From Chersky-299 sp963749535 (GTDB lineage: Bacteria > Actinomycetota > Thermoleophilia > RBG-16-64-13), in assembly GCA_963749535.1 (NCBI GenBank), contig CAVVNF010000019.1:1-64000 (forward strand): 64,000 bases of DNA, in the 5' to 3' direction. Shown in pieces: positions 53,163 through 62,032 of this stretch. The notes under the pieces were generated by a model, which worked only from the letters and a program-made list of their open reading frames with translations, searched no databases and was not told the DNA's origin. Position numbers and translations under genes: made by a program. Every line of letters begins with the position of its first letter. Position 1 is the first letter of the stretch.

Positions 53163-53168
53163 GTATAC
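53163..53168 (+). promoter_or_regulatory. -10 element for a probably leaderless mRNA
   Basis: TATACT ends only 9 bases before the ATG at 53178, so transcription would begin at or next to the start codon. No ribosome site lies between. A TTGACC at 53137-53142 is 20 bases upstream, too far for an ideal -35. Confidence 0.45.
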
Positions 53169-53177
53169 TCTCGTCTT

Positions 53178-55892
53178 ATGACAGCACCGCCCTCATTGAT
53201 GCAGGTCTCGGTCGTCATAACGACCCATCAGAACGCGGACTTCGATGCGCTGGCCGCGGCTGTGGCCGCCTCGCTCCTCTATCCCGAGGCCAAGATCGTC
53301 TTTGGCGGCTCCTTGAACCCTAACGTCCGAGAATTTGTTTCATTGCATGGGGAGACCCTGCCCATCGTCGCTCAGCGTGGTCTCGACCACAAAAGCATCG
53401 AGCGGCTTATCGTGGTGGATACTGCGGACCCGGACAGGATCGGCGACTTCGGGGAGCTCTTCGGGAGCCCGGGGGTGGAGATAGTCGTGTTCGACCATCA
53501 CGAAGCCGAGAATCTCGTAAGACCTCCATTCGTGACCGGCGAGAACTGGGTGCTGTCCTCCGACGGTGCGGAGGCGTCGTCCATGGTCCACATATTGCTC
53601 GAACGTGGGGTGGAGATAGGCAAGCTCGAAGCCACCATCTTTGCGCTCGGCATCCACGAGGACACCGGATCCCTCACCTACCCGCGCACCACCATCAAAG
53701 ACGCGGAGATGCTCGCGGCGTGCATGAGGCTCGGCGCCTCGCAGCCTTTGATCGAGCGCTATCTCCATAGCGCGCTCAACCGCGAGCAGCGAGACATCCT
53801 CATGCGACTGGTCGATTCCGTCCGCCTCGAGCGGGTGCGGGGCTTGGACGTGCACGTCGTCGCTCTGGAGGTCAAAGGATACGTCGATGGATTGAGCGTC
53901 CTAGCGCACAAGCTCATGGAACTCATCAATGCGGAAGTACTGATCCAGGCCGTCTCGATGGAAGATAGGGTTTTCGTCACTGCCCGGTCCCGGGCCGGCT
54001 CGGTGGATGTTGGTGCTCTGCTGCACACCATCGGCGGGGGCGGACACGCCCAGGCCGCCTCAGCGGTTCTTCGCGAGGGCTCCGCTACAGGGGTGCTGGA
54101 TAGCCTGCTCGAGGCTCTGACTCAGACCAATCTGGTCGTTCCGACTGCGGGGGACATCATGAGCCGCCCGGTGCGGTTCATCGACGCAAGCACTCCGGTT
54201 ACCGAGGCTCTCGCTACCGCCCAGCGCTATGGCCATTCGGGGATCTGCGTCAAAGATCAGGGCAGGGTCGTCGGCATAGTAGCCCGCCGCGATCTCGATA
54301 AGGCCATCCGCCATGGCCTCGGCCACGCTCCCGTCAAGGGCGTGACCACGCGGAATATCACGTTCGCTCGGGCCTCCACCACCGTTGACGAGCTCAGACG
54401 CATCATGGTGGAGGGGAACGTCGGGCGCGTACCCGTGGTGAGCGACGAGGCCTACGAAGAGACGGTGGCCGCGGGAAGCGCTCGGGTGGGAGACGTCGTC
54501 GGTATCGCAACACGTACGGACGTCCTTGCCGCATACCAAGGGCGGTGGGAGGACGAGGAAGCCAAACTGGCTGAGCCTCAGGTGTATACGCTCCAGGCGT
54601 TGGCCGACCATCCTTTCTTTGGACGGCTGTTCCGGGCCTGCTCGGCGCTGTCGGAAGACTTCGCCGGCTTGTACCTGGTGGGAGGCTTCGTCCGCGACCT
54701 GCTCCTCGACCAACCGAACGCAGACGTCGACATCGCCGTGGAGGGCGACGGGATCGACTTCGCGGGACGCCTCGCCGCCGAGCTGGGTGGCAGGGTGCGA
54801 ATGCACCGCAAGTTCAAAACCGCGGTCGTGCTGCTTCCACCCGCTACCCTGGGAGAAGCTCCCGAATGGCTCAGGGCGACAAACGAGCCTTTTCACGTGG
54901 ACGTCGCCACGACGCGCACGGAGTTCTACGATTATCCGGCGGCCCTGCCGAGGGTGGAGCACGCCTCTATCCGGCAAGATCTCTTCCGCCGCGATTTTAC
55001 GATCAACGCCATGGCCATCTCGCTGCGCGGCGATGATTTCGGCGCGGTGCTGGATTTCTTCGGCGGCATGCGCGACCTCCGTGAAGGCACCATCCGCGTT
55101 CTTCACAACCTCAGCTTCATCGAAGATCCCACACGCATATTTAGAGCGGTGCGCTACGAGAATCGGTATGGGTTCCGCATGGACGAACAGACCAAAGCCT
55201 TGGCAAAGAGCTGCGTCGATATGCATCTGGTAGGGGACCTGTCCAGCGTGCGTCTCCGCGAGGAATTGATCCCGCTTTTCAGCGAACCGAACGTACAATG
55301 GACCCTCAAGCGCCTGTTCGAGCTGGGCGTGGCCCGGGAGGTGCATCCGAAGCTGGCGACAGGGGAGAAGACAGTCGCGCTGATCGCGAAGCTCGACTCC
55401 TTGGTGAGAGAGATGGCACTTGAGTCAGAGGTTGTGACGTGGCGCCTCCGGCTGGCGGCGGTGACCCGCAACATGGACCACGACGAGCTCTACATGTGGC
55501 TGGAGAAGTTGAAGCTCAGACGCGCGGACGCCGACGTTATCCGTGCCGGTGTGGTCATGGGTCCGCTTCTGGCCCCCCGATTGTGCAATGAGACCATGAG
55601 CGATTGGGAAGTCTACAAGGTATTGCAAAGGGTCCCGGTGGAAGCCGTCGTCCTGACTCTCGCTCGAACCGACCCGGGCCCAGCCGAAGCGAGACTGCGT
55701 CGGTACCTCGGTGAGATAAGGCACCGCAGACTTAATGTGTCCGGAGACGATATCCTGGCTCTTGGACTGAAGAAAGGCCCGGCCGTCGGGCGAACGCTTG
55801 AGAAGCTCAAGGAGATGCGTGTGGAAGGAAAGATCCAGGGACGCGACGCAGAGTTGGCTGCGGCCCACCGACTGCTGGAGCGGATACGATGA
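53178..55892 (+). CDS. DHH phosphoesterase-CBS-tRNA nucleotidyltransferase (A/CCA-adding family)
   Basis: A 904-residue multidomain protein. The N-terminal DHH domain (HQNADFDALAAAVAA, FDHHEAENLV) and its DHHA1 part (GGGGHAQAASAVL) are followed by two CBS domains (VTEALATAQRYGHSGICVKD; RIMVEGNVGRVPVVSD), then a class II nucleotidyltransferase head (LVGGFVRDLLLDQPNADVDI with the two catalytic Asp) and helical tRNA-binding body (DFTINAMAI, FIEDPTRIFRAVRYENRYGF). Similar architectures are known in Aquifex and Geobacter poly(A)/A-adding enzymes. The tRNA-Val here has no encoded CCA, so such activity is needed. Start ATG 53178. Confidence 0.92.
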   Translation: MTAPPSLMQVSVVITTHQNADFDALAAAVAASLLYPEAKIVFGGSLNPNVREFVSLHGETLPIVAQRGLDHKSIERLIVVDTADPDRIGDFGELFGSPGVEIVVFDHHEAENLVRPPFVTGENWVLSSDGAEASSMVHILLERGVEIGKLEATIFALGIHEDTGSLTYPRTTIKDAEMLAACMRLGASQPLIERYLHSALNREQRDILMRLVDSVRLERVRGLDVHVVALEVKGYVDGLSVLAHKLMELINAEVLIQAVSMEDRVFVTARSRAGSVDVGALLHTIGGGGHAQAASAVLREGSATGVLDSLLEALTQTNLVVPTAGDIMSRPVRFIDASTPVTEALATAQRYGHSGICVKDQGRVVGIVARRDLDKAIRHGLGHAPVKGVTTRNITFARASTTVDELRRIMVEGNVGRVPVVSDEAYEETVAAGSARVGDVVGIATRTDVLAAYQGRWEDEEAKLAEPQVYTLQALADHPFFGRLFRACSALSEDFAGLYLVGGFVRDLLLDQPNADVDIAVEGDGIDFAGRLAAELGGRVRMHRKFKTAVVLLPPATLGEAPEWLRATNEPFHVDVATTRTEFYDYPAALPRVEHASIRQDLFRRDFTINAMAISLRGDDFGAVLDFFGGMRDLREGTIRVLHNLSFIEDPTRIFRAVRYENRYGFRMDEQTKALAKSCVDMHLVGDLSSVRLREELIPLFSEPNVQWTLKRLFELGVAREVHPKLATGEKTVALIAKLDSLVREMALESEVVTWRLRLAAVTRNMDHDELYMWLEKLKLRRADADVIRAGVVMGPLLAPRLCNETMSDWEVYKVLQRVPVEAVVLTLARTDPGPAEARLRRYLGEIRHRRLNVSGDDILALGLKKGPAVGRTLEKLKEMRVEGKIQGRDAELAAAHRLLERIR

Positions 55893-56557
55893 GCAGCCGT
55901 TGGGGCTATCTCATCCCGCTCGTTGCCATTCTCGTTCTCTCCATGGTGCTGCATGAGCTGGCGCATGGCTATGTCGCGTACAAGCTTGGAGATCCGACGG
56001 CCAAGCAGCGGGGGAGACTCAGTCTGAATCCGCTCCGCCACATGGATCCCCTAGGCACCGCGATGTTCGTCATCACGTATCTAGCTGGCGGCTTCATCTT
56101 CGGTTGGGCGAAACCTGTGCCCGTCTCTCCCTACTATTTCCGGAACCGTCAGCGAGGGATGATGCTCGTGGGGGCAGCCGGCCCCCTCACCAATTTCGTG
56201 CTCGCGGTGATCTTCTGGGCGATTCTCACGCTGCTCGCGCCGGTGCTGCTGATAGCGCCGCACCAGGGAGCCACCAGTTCGCTGACTAGCGCGATCGTCC
56301 AAATCCTTTACTTGGCGTTCGAGGTCAACGTCGTACTGGGCATCTTCAACCTCATTCCCATTCCGCCGCTGGATGGCTCACGGATCCTCGGAGGGGTGTT
56401 GCCGCGCAACCAGTACGAAGCCTGGGTACGCCTCGATCGCTACGGCATGTACATCCTGATCGTGCTGCTGATCGTCATCGCGTATTCGTCGATCGGCGCT
56501 CAGCTGACGGCCGCCTATAATGCGTTCTTCAGCGCTGTCCTTCCAGCGTACTTCTAG
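55889..56557 (+). CDS. Site-2 protease-like membrane metallopeptidase (M50)
   Basis: A 222-residue membrane protease. HELAH in VLHELAHGYVAYKLGDP provides the zinc His and catalytic Glu, and NLIPIPPLDGSRIL holds the third metal ligand. Five to six hydrophobic segments are visible. Such short M50 proteases without a PDZ domain are common next to scpA. ATGA overlap with the preceding gene. Confidence 0.9.
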   Translation: MSSRWGYLIPLVAILVLSMVLHELAHGYVAYKLGDPTAKQRGRLSLNPLRHMDPLGTAMFVITYLAGGFIFGWAKPVPVSPYYFRNRQRGMMLVGAAGPLTNFVLAVIFWAILTLLAPVLLIAPHQGATSSLTSAIVQILYLAFEVNVVLGIFNLIPIPPLDGSRILGGVLPRNQYEAWVRLDRYGMYILIVLLIVIAYSSIGAQLTAAYNAFFSAVLPAYF

Positions 56558-56575
56558 TGCAAAGAACGGGGGACA

Positions 56576-57313
56576 GTGAGAGTACTAGAGCTTGACCTCG
56601 ACGTATATCAGGGACCGTTCGACCTGCTCTTGTCTCTGATCCTCAAGGAAGAGGTCGACCTGCTGGAAGTGCCGCTCCTCGAGGTGATCCTGGCCTATCT
56701 CGAGCAGCGCGAGGCGGACGGCGCCCCCGATTGGGACGAGACCACGGAGTTCCTCTTGCTGATGAGCCTTCTTCTGGAGGTAAAATCTCGCCTCCTTTTG
56801 CCCGGACGATACCCGGACCTCGAGCAGGAACTGAGTCCTGAGGAAGCGCGCGATCAGCTGCTTTTCCGGCTTTTCGAATACGGTCGCTTCAAGGCGGCGG
56901 CGCAGCGACTCCGCGAAGTGGGTGAGGCGAACCGAGGCTGCCTCTTGCGTCCGCCCGCGGCCCATCAGCGCAAGGTACTGCCGCCGGTCGAGCAGATCGC
57001 CCACCTCGCGGAGGCGACGGAACTGGGGCTTGCGTTGCAGAGGCTGCTGGACAACCGGCGCGAACCGGACACCGCGCACATCGCCCACGTGACAGTAGAG
57101 CTGAAGCGCCAGATCCACGCCATACGACGGCTGCTGGCGGAGCGGGGGAGATTCTCCTTCGACCGCACGTTCGGTGGGGAGGAACAGCTGGTTCAGGCGC
57201 TCTCGCTATTTGCCCTGCTGGAGATGATGACATCCGGCGAGCTCAGGGCGTCCCAGCCCCAGCTGTTCGGCGATATCGTGGTGCGGTCGCGGGAGACAAG
57301 GAAGTCCGCATGA
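56576..57313 (+). CDS. scpA: Segregation and condensation protein A
   Basis: The kleisin that bridges SMC heads for chromosome condensation. Begins LDVYQGPFDLLLSLILKEEV, followed by the VDLLEVPLLEVILAYLEQ helix and a long, charged middle; the C-terminal winged helix is FSFDRTFGGEEQLVQALSLF. 245 residues; GTG start. ATGA overlap with scpB. Confidence 0.93.
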   Translation: MRVLELDLDVYQGPFDLLLSLILKEEVDLLEVPLLEVILAYLEQREADGAPDWDETTEFLLLMSLLLEVKSRLLLPGRYPDLEQELSPEEARDQLLFRLFEYGRFKAAAQRLREVGEANRGCLLRPPAAHQRKVLPPVEQIAHLAEATELGLALQRLLDNRREPDTAHIAHVTVELKRQIHAIRRLLAERGRFSFDRTFGGEEQLVQALSLFALLEMMTSGELRASQPQLFGDIVVRSRETRKSA

Positions 57314-57897
57314 GTACGCTGAAACGAGATGTGGAAGCCCTCTTGTTCGCGTCCGGCGAGCCGCTGCCGATGGACGTGCTCGCGCAAGCGCTCGCGCAGC
57401 CCGAGCCGCCGGGCCTTGCCGCGATCGAGGCCGTCCTCGCCGAGTTGCAGGCAGAATTTCCGCCCGGCGGTGAACGTGGATTCGAAGTGTTGCGCTTGGC
57501 GGGGGGATGGGCGTTCCGCACCAACCCGAACTGTCGCGAAGTCGTGTCGGCGTTGTTCGACGTGCCCGACGACTCTGTCCGTCTCTCACCCGCGGCTATG
57601 GAGGCCCTCGCCGTGGTCGCCTATCTGCAGCCCGTGTCCCGTCCCCAGATCGCTGAAGTCAGGGGCGTCAACTCCGACTCGTGCGTGCAGACGCTCGTGG
57701 AACGCGACCTGATCGCCGAGGTGGGCCGGAGCCAATCTGCCGGCGGAGCGATCCTTTATGGCACTACCATGCGCTTCGAGGCCATGTTCGGGCTGGCGGG
57801 CCTTGAAGACCTGCCGGACTTGAAAGAGTTCGAACTCAGCGACGACCAGAAGCTCGAACTGCGCCGGCGGCTCGGGTTGCTCGCGGTGCCGGAGTGA
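57310..57897 (+). CDS. scpB: Segregation and condensation protein B
   Basis: Two winged-helix domains that bind ScpA. LKRDVEALLFASGEPLPMDV at the N-terminus and LSPAAMEALAVVAYLQPVSR with the following SRPQIAEVRGVNSDS are family hallmarks. 195 residues, slightly short but complete. Confidence 0.93.
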   Translation: MSTLKRDVEALLFASGEPLPMDVLAQALAQPEPPGLAAIEAVLAELQAEFPPGGERGFEVLRLAGGWAFRTNPNCREVVSALFDVPDDSVRLSPAAMEALAVVAYLQPVSRPQIAEVRGVNSDSCVQTLVERDLIAEVGRSQSAGGAILYGTTMRFEAMFGLAGLEDLPDLKEFELSDDQKLELRRRLGLLAVPE

Positions 57898-57907
57898 GGG
57901 TCCCAGA

Positions 57908-58639
57908 ATGAAGGTCCGCCTGCAGAAGTTCCTGGCGGAGGCGGGACTCGGCTCCCGTCGCCACTGCGAAGAGCTCATCATCGCCGGCCGGGTGACCATC
58001 AACGGGCAGACGGCCACACTAGGCGATTCCGTGGACCCAGAGGAGCAAAGCGTAGAATTCGACGGCGCGCCGGTCCAGCGCGAGTGCAAGGAGTACTGGC
58101 TGCTGAACAAACCCGCCGGCGTGGTAAGCACGGCAAGCGACCCCCAGGGCCGACCGACGGTGCTCGACTCTATCCCCACCAATTCCCGGGTGTTTCCTGT
58201 AGGCCGGCTGGACCTCGCCAGCACTGGACTCCTGGTGATCACCAACGACGGGGAGTTGGCCGCACACCTACTCCATCCCCGGTATCACGTGGAGAAAGAG
58301 TACCGAGTCTTGGTCGAAGGAGCGGTCTCCGGCCCTACGTTGCGCCGACTGCGCCGCGGGGTGGAACTCGAGGACGGGCCGACCTTGCCCGCCCAGGTCG
58401 AGTTGATCTCCCGGGCCAATCCCGCCATAGGGCGACCCACCTCCGAACTCAAGATGGTCATCAGGGAAGGGCGGAAGCGTCAAGTGCGACGCATGCTCGA
58501 GAGCGTCGGTCACCCCGTGCTCGCGCTCCACCGCAGCCGGTTCGGCGGGCTCGAGGATGCGGACTTGCCTGTGGGACGAGTCCGGCCCTTGACGCCGGCT
58601 GAGGTGGAATCCCTAAGAAGAGCGGGGGGCGTGGGTTAA
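57908..58639 (+). CDS. RluB/RsuA-family pseudouridine synthase
   Basis: An S4 domain (LQKFLAEAGLGSRRHCEELI) and the catalytic motif GRLDLASTGLLVITNDGEL containing the nucleophilic Asp. KEYRVLVEG and GRKRQVRRMLE are also conserved. 243 residues. Position after scpB is widespread, where it is usually called rluB and modifies 23S rRNA; the exact site cannot be read from the sequence. Confidence 0.92.
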   Translation: MKVRLQKFLAEAGLGSRRHCEELIIAGRVTINGQTATLGDSVDPEEQSVEFDGAPVQRECKEYWLLNKPAGVVSTASDPQGRPTVLDSIPTNSRVFPVGRLDLASTGLLVITNDGELAAHLLHPRYHVEKEYRVLVEGAVSGPTLRRLRRGVELEDGPTLPAQVELISRANPAIGRPTSELKMVIREGRKRQVRRMLESVGHPVLALHRSRFGGLEDADLPVGRVRPLTPAEVESLRRAGGVG

Positions 58640-58669
58640 ACGAGGGACCCGCGCGCCCTCAAGCTGCAC

Positions 58670-58675
58670 TATACT
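58670..58675 (+). promoter_or_regulatory. -10 candidate for the hisC-aroF-tyrA-aroA operon
   Basis: TATACT in the short gap after the pseudouridine synthase, 76 bases before the hisC ATG. It is the fourth occurrence of this exact hexamer just before a gene. A -35 is not evident. Confidence 0.4.
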
Positions 58676-58750
58676 GTTTTGTTCGCGGTCTGTGCGCGGT
58701 TTCGGCTCGTCCGCGAGATTCCATCTGACAACGAGGAGTACGGAGCCGTC

Positions 58751-59851
58751 ATGAAGTTGAATCCGGTGCTGGAGCGACTTACGCCTTACCGGGCCGGGCC
58801 GCCGCTTGCGGCGGTTCAGAGGAGATACAACCTGGCACAGGTCGCGAGACTTTCAGCCAATGAAAGCCCAGAAGGGCCATTTCCTGAGGTCGTCGAAGCG
58901 CTGAAGCAAGCCACCAGCGGTCTCAATCGCTATCCGGATGGGTGGTGTGCGGAACTCCGCGAGACCTTAGCGGTCCGGTTGAACATCCCTGAGGGCTGCC
59001 TGGTCTTCGGTAATGGCTCGTGCGAGTTGCTGACACTGCTCGCCGACGCCTTCCTGGGCCCAGACCGCCACGTGGTGTTCCCCATGCCTTCGTTCGTGAT
59101 GTACCGGTTGATCGCGCTTGCCAACAGCGCACCCTTTACGGCAGTAGTCCAACCTGACCTGCGCTACGACGTCGATGCGCTGGTCGAGGCCGTGAGAGAC
59201 GACACCGCTTTGCTCATCGTCTGCAACCCTAACAACCCCACTGGGGACTACTTGGACCCGCGTCAACTGCGAGCCCTCATCGACCGCGTCCCCGATCACA
59301 CGGTGGTGGTTCTGGATGAGGCCTACGGGGAGTTTGTGACTGCGGCCGCAGACGAGGATACGGCTCCGTGGATCGCCGACTACCCTAATCTCGTCGTTCT
59401 CCGCAGTTTCTCCAAGATCTACGGTCTGGCCGGACTGCGCATCGGTTACGGCATCGCCCGGCCGGAAGTGATCGACGCCTTCGACAAGCTTCGCCAGCCG
59501 TTCAATGTGGGGACCATGTCACAGGTGGCGGCCTTGGAGTCACTTCGTCACCCGATGCGGATGGAGGACAGGCGTACTCACGTGGATAGCGAGCGCCGGC
59601 GGATCATGGCCTCATTGGACGGCATAGCCGTGAATGTGCTCCCCTCGCAGGGTAATTTCCTCCTCGTGGATGTGCGCGAACTGACCGTGCCCGGGGAAGA
59701 GGCCGTGCAGGCCCTTCTGGAGCGCGGGGTGATGGTCCGGTCCGGGTACGCAATGGGGTGCCCGGGGTGGATAAGGGTAACCATTGGTAAAGTAGAAGAG
59801 AACGATCACTTCTTGACCGCTATGAGAGAGTTGCGGGGTTTGGAGAGCTGA
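58751..59851 (+). CDS. hisC: Histidinol-phosphate / aromatic aminotransferase (HisC-like)
   Basis: A PLP aminotransferase of fold type I. LSANESPEGP, VCNPNNPTGDYL, DEAYGEFV and the PLP Lys in RSFSKIYGLAGLRIGYG are present. The ATG at 58751 follows GAGGAG (58733-58738), 366 residues. It heads the aroF-tyrA-aroA group, so it may transaminate prephenate, phenylpyruvate or 4-hydroxyphenylpyruvate; no histidine genes are nearby. Gene name is by family only. Confidence 0.88.
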   Translation: MKLNPVLERLTPYRAGPPLAAVQRRYNLAQVARLSANESPEGPFPEVVEALKQATSGLNRYPDGWCAELRETLAVRLNIPEGCLVFGNGSCELLTLLADAFLGPDRHVVFPMPSFVMYRLIALANSAPFTAVVQPDLRYDVDALVEAVRDDTALLIVCNPNNPTGDYLDPRQLRALIDRVPDHTVVVLDEAYGEFVTAAADEDTAPWIADYPNLVVLRSFSKIYGLAGLRIGYGIARPEVIDAFDKLRQPFNVGTMSQVAALESLRHPMRMEDRRTHVDSERRRIMASLDGIAVNVLPSQGNFLLVDVRELTVPGEEAVQALLERGVMVRSGYAMGCPGWIRVTIGKVEENDHFLTAMRELRGLES

Positions 59852-59852
59852 C

Positions 59853-60890
59853 ATGGACGGCGGAAGCACAGAGATGATGATCGTGATGCGTGAGGACTCT
59901 ACCCCGGAAGAGGTGGAGAGAATACTGGAACGCCTCGACAAGGCTGGGGCCAGGGGACATGTCTCTACCGGAGATGTGGTGACGGTCATCGGTGTCGTCG
60001 GCGAGCGGGACGTGATCGCGGGACTGCCGATCGAAGCGTACCCGGGTGTGGACAAGGTTCTGCCCATCCTGCGCCCATACAAGCTGGTGAGCCGAGAATT
60101 CCGCCGCACCCCGACCGTCATCACTGTCGGCGGGACGAGTGTCGGCGGGGGTCACATCGCCCTGATCGCCGGCCCTTGCTCGGTGGAGAGCCGCGAGCAA
60201 CTGCTGGTGGCGGCACAGGCAGCCAAGAAGGCGGGCGCGACCATGCTGCGTGGCGGCGCTTTCAAACCGCGCACGTCGCCGTACGCCTTCCAGGGCCTGG
60301 GGGTGGAAGGACTGGAGATCCTGGCCGAGGCGCGGGAAGCCACGGGCCTGCCTGTCGTGACCGAGCTCATGGACCCTCGCCACCTGGAGGATGTGGCCAA
60401 GTACTCCGACGTGATCCAGATCGGCGCGCGCAACATGCAGAATTTCCAACTGCTCTCCGCCGTGGGCGAGGTAGATCGGCCGGTTGTGCTCAAGCGGGGT
60501 CTTGCGGCCACTATCGACGAGCTGCTGATGGCGGCGGAGTACATCGTCAAGGAGGGCAACGATAAGGTGATCCTCTGCGAACGGGGTATCCGCACCTTCG
60601 AGACGGCCACGCGCAACACGCTGGATATTTCGGCCATCCCGATCATCAAACAGAGAAGCCATCTGCCCGTTATCGTCGACCCAAGCCACGCGGCGGGCAA
60701 AGCAGACCTCGTGGAACCGCTTTCCCTTGCCGCGCTCGCAGCTGGGGCGGACGGGCTCATGATCGAGATGCACCCGACTCCCGAAACCGCTCTGTCCGAT
60801 GGCGGTCAGTCCCTTGACCCAGGTCAGTTCTCCCGCGTGGCGACCCGGATCAAAGCGATGATCGCCTGGATGGACGAGACCCTCGGCTAG
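59853..60890 (+). CDS. aroF: 3-Deoxy-7-phosphoheptulonate (DAHP) synthase, type I-beta
   Basis: Entry enzyme of the shikimate pathway. The N-terminal ~80 residues form a ferredoxin-like domain (REDSTPEEVERILERLDKAG) that senses aromatic products in this subclass. The barrel has IAGPCSVESREQLL, MLRGGAFKPRTSPYAFQG and VDPSHAAGKADLVEPL. 345 residues. It starts 1 base after hisC ends. Confidence 0.94.
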   Translation: MDGGSTEMMIVMREDSTPEEVERILERLDKAGARGHVSTGDVVTVIGVVGERDVIAGLPIEAYPGVDKVLPILRPYKLVSREFRRTPTVITVGGTSVGGGHIALIAGPCSVESREQLLVAAQAAKKAGATMLRGGAFKPRTSPYAFQGLGVEGLEILAEAREATGLPVVTELMDPRHLEDVAKYSDVIQIGARNMQNFQLLSAVGEVDRPVVLKRGLAATIDELLMAAEYIVKEGNDKVILCERGIRTFETATRNTLDISAIPIIKQRSHLPVIVDPSHAAGKADLVEPLSLAALAAGADGLMIEMHPTPETALSDGGQSLDPGQFSRVATRIKAMIAWMDETLG

Positions 60891-60895
60891 GCTCG

Positions 60896-62032
60896 ATGAC
60901 CGACCGGGATCCGCATAGTGGCGTTCAGCGCCTGGCCGTCATCGGGGTAGGCCTCATGGGGGGGAGCCTGGCCCTGGCCGCCCAGCGCGGAGCCGGAGTG
61001 ACCCAGATCGTGGGATACGACTCGGACCCGATGGCTCTTGCCGATTCCCTCCGCATGGGCGTCATAACGGAGATCGCGGGCAGCCCGGTCGAGGCCGCCG
61101 CAGGCGCTGATCTGGCGGTGGTTTGCACGCCGGTTCGCAGTATCCCCGAGTTGGTGGAGCAATGCGTGAATGCGTCTCCGCGGCCCCGTCTCGTCACCGA
61201 CATCGGCAGCACGAAATCAGCCATCATCAGCAGCCTATCCCCGCTGGCGCGTTCGCTGTTCGTGGGCGGACATCCCATCTGCGGAGCGGCCACCGCGGGC
61301 GTGCGTTACTCGCGCCCCGACCTGTTCGACGGAGCCACCTACTTTCTTTGCACCACGGGTGCGGCGCTACCCGAGCTCTATGCTCTGCTGCAAGAGTTCG
61401 TTTCGGACCTCGGCGCACGGCCGGTGCACATCGGCGCCGTCCCGCACGACCGCATCATGGCGGTGATCAGTCACCTTCCTCATGTGCTCGCCAACGTGCT
61501 GATGCAACAGGTGGGCGAGTACCGGGTTTCCGGCAAAAGGGCGCTCCATTGGGTCGGACCGAGTTTCAAAGACCTCACGCGTGTTGCCGGCGCCAATCCG
61601 CCCATGTGGCGCGACATCTTCATGGAGAACCGCGAGGCGCTGGCGGACTCGCTGAGAGCCGTCGCCGCCGAATTGCAGGGGCTTTCCGAATCGCTCGACC
61701 GGGGAGACGAAGCGCGGGTGGCGAAGTCTATCGACGTCGCCGCCGCGTATCACGAGGAGCTACTCGAATATGAGGACCTCGTTCCCGACACTCTCTACAA
61801 GGTGGTCGCCCGCATTCCCGACCAACCCGGGGTGCTTTCCAAGGTGATGACGACCCTCGGAGAAGCCAACATCAACATCGAGGACCTTACCCTGCACCAC
61901 ATCAGCCGGAGCGCCGGCGGCGATCTCGTGCTCTTCATCGCGGGGGAGGATGTGGCCGATTCCACGAGCACGCTTCTCGAAAGCCTCGGATATCCCACGG
62001 TCGTGAGCCTTACGGGAGACGGCAGTGAGTGA
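60896..62032 (+). CDS. tyrA: Prephenate dehydrogenase with ACT domain
   Basis: NAD-dependent oxidation of prephenate toward tyrosine. The Rossmann motif VIGVGLMGGSLALAAQ, DIGSTKSAII, GGHPICGAATAGV and the His in AVISHLPHVLANVL are present. The C-terminal ~80 residues (ARIPDQPGVLSKVMTTLGEA) are an ACT domain, implying feedback inhibition by tyrosine. 378 residues; the end overlaps aroA by 8 bases. Confidence 0.93.
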   Translation: MTDRDPHSGVQRLAVIGVGLMGGSLALAAQRGAGVTQIVGYDSDPMALADSLRMGVITEIAGSPVEAAAGADLAVVCTPVRSIPELVEQCVNASPRPRLVTDIGSTKSAIISSLSPLARSLFVGGHPICGAATAGVRYSRPDLFDGATYFLCTTGAALPELYALLQEFVSDLGARPVHIGAVPHDRIMAVISHLPHVLANVLMQQVGEYRVSGKRALHWVGPSFKDLTRVAGANPPMWRDIFMENREALADSLRAVAAELQGLSESLDRGDEARVAKSIDVAAAYHEELLEYEDLVPDTLYKVVARIPDQPGVLSKVMTTLGEANINIEDLTLHHISRSAGGDLVLFIAGEDVADSTSTLLESLGYPTVVSLTGDGSE

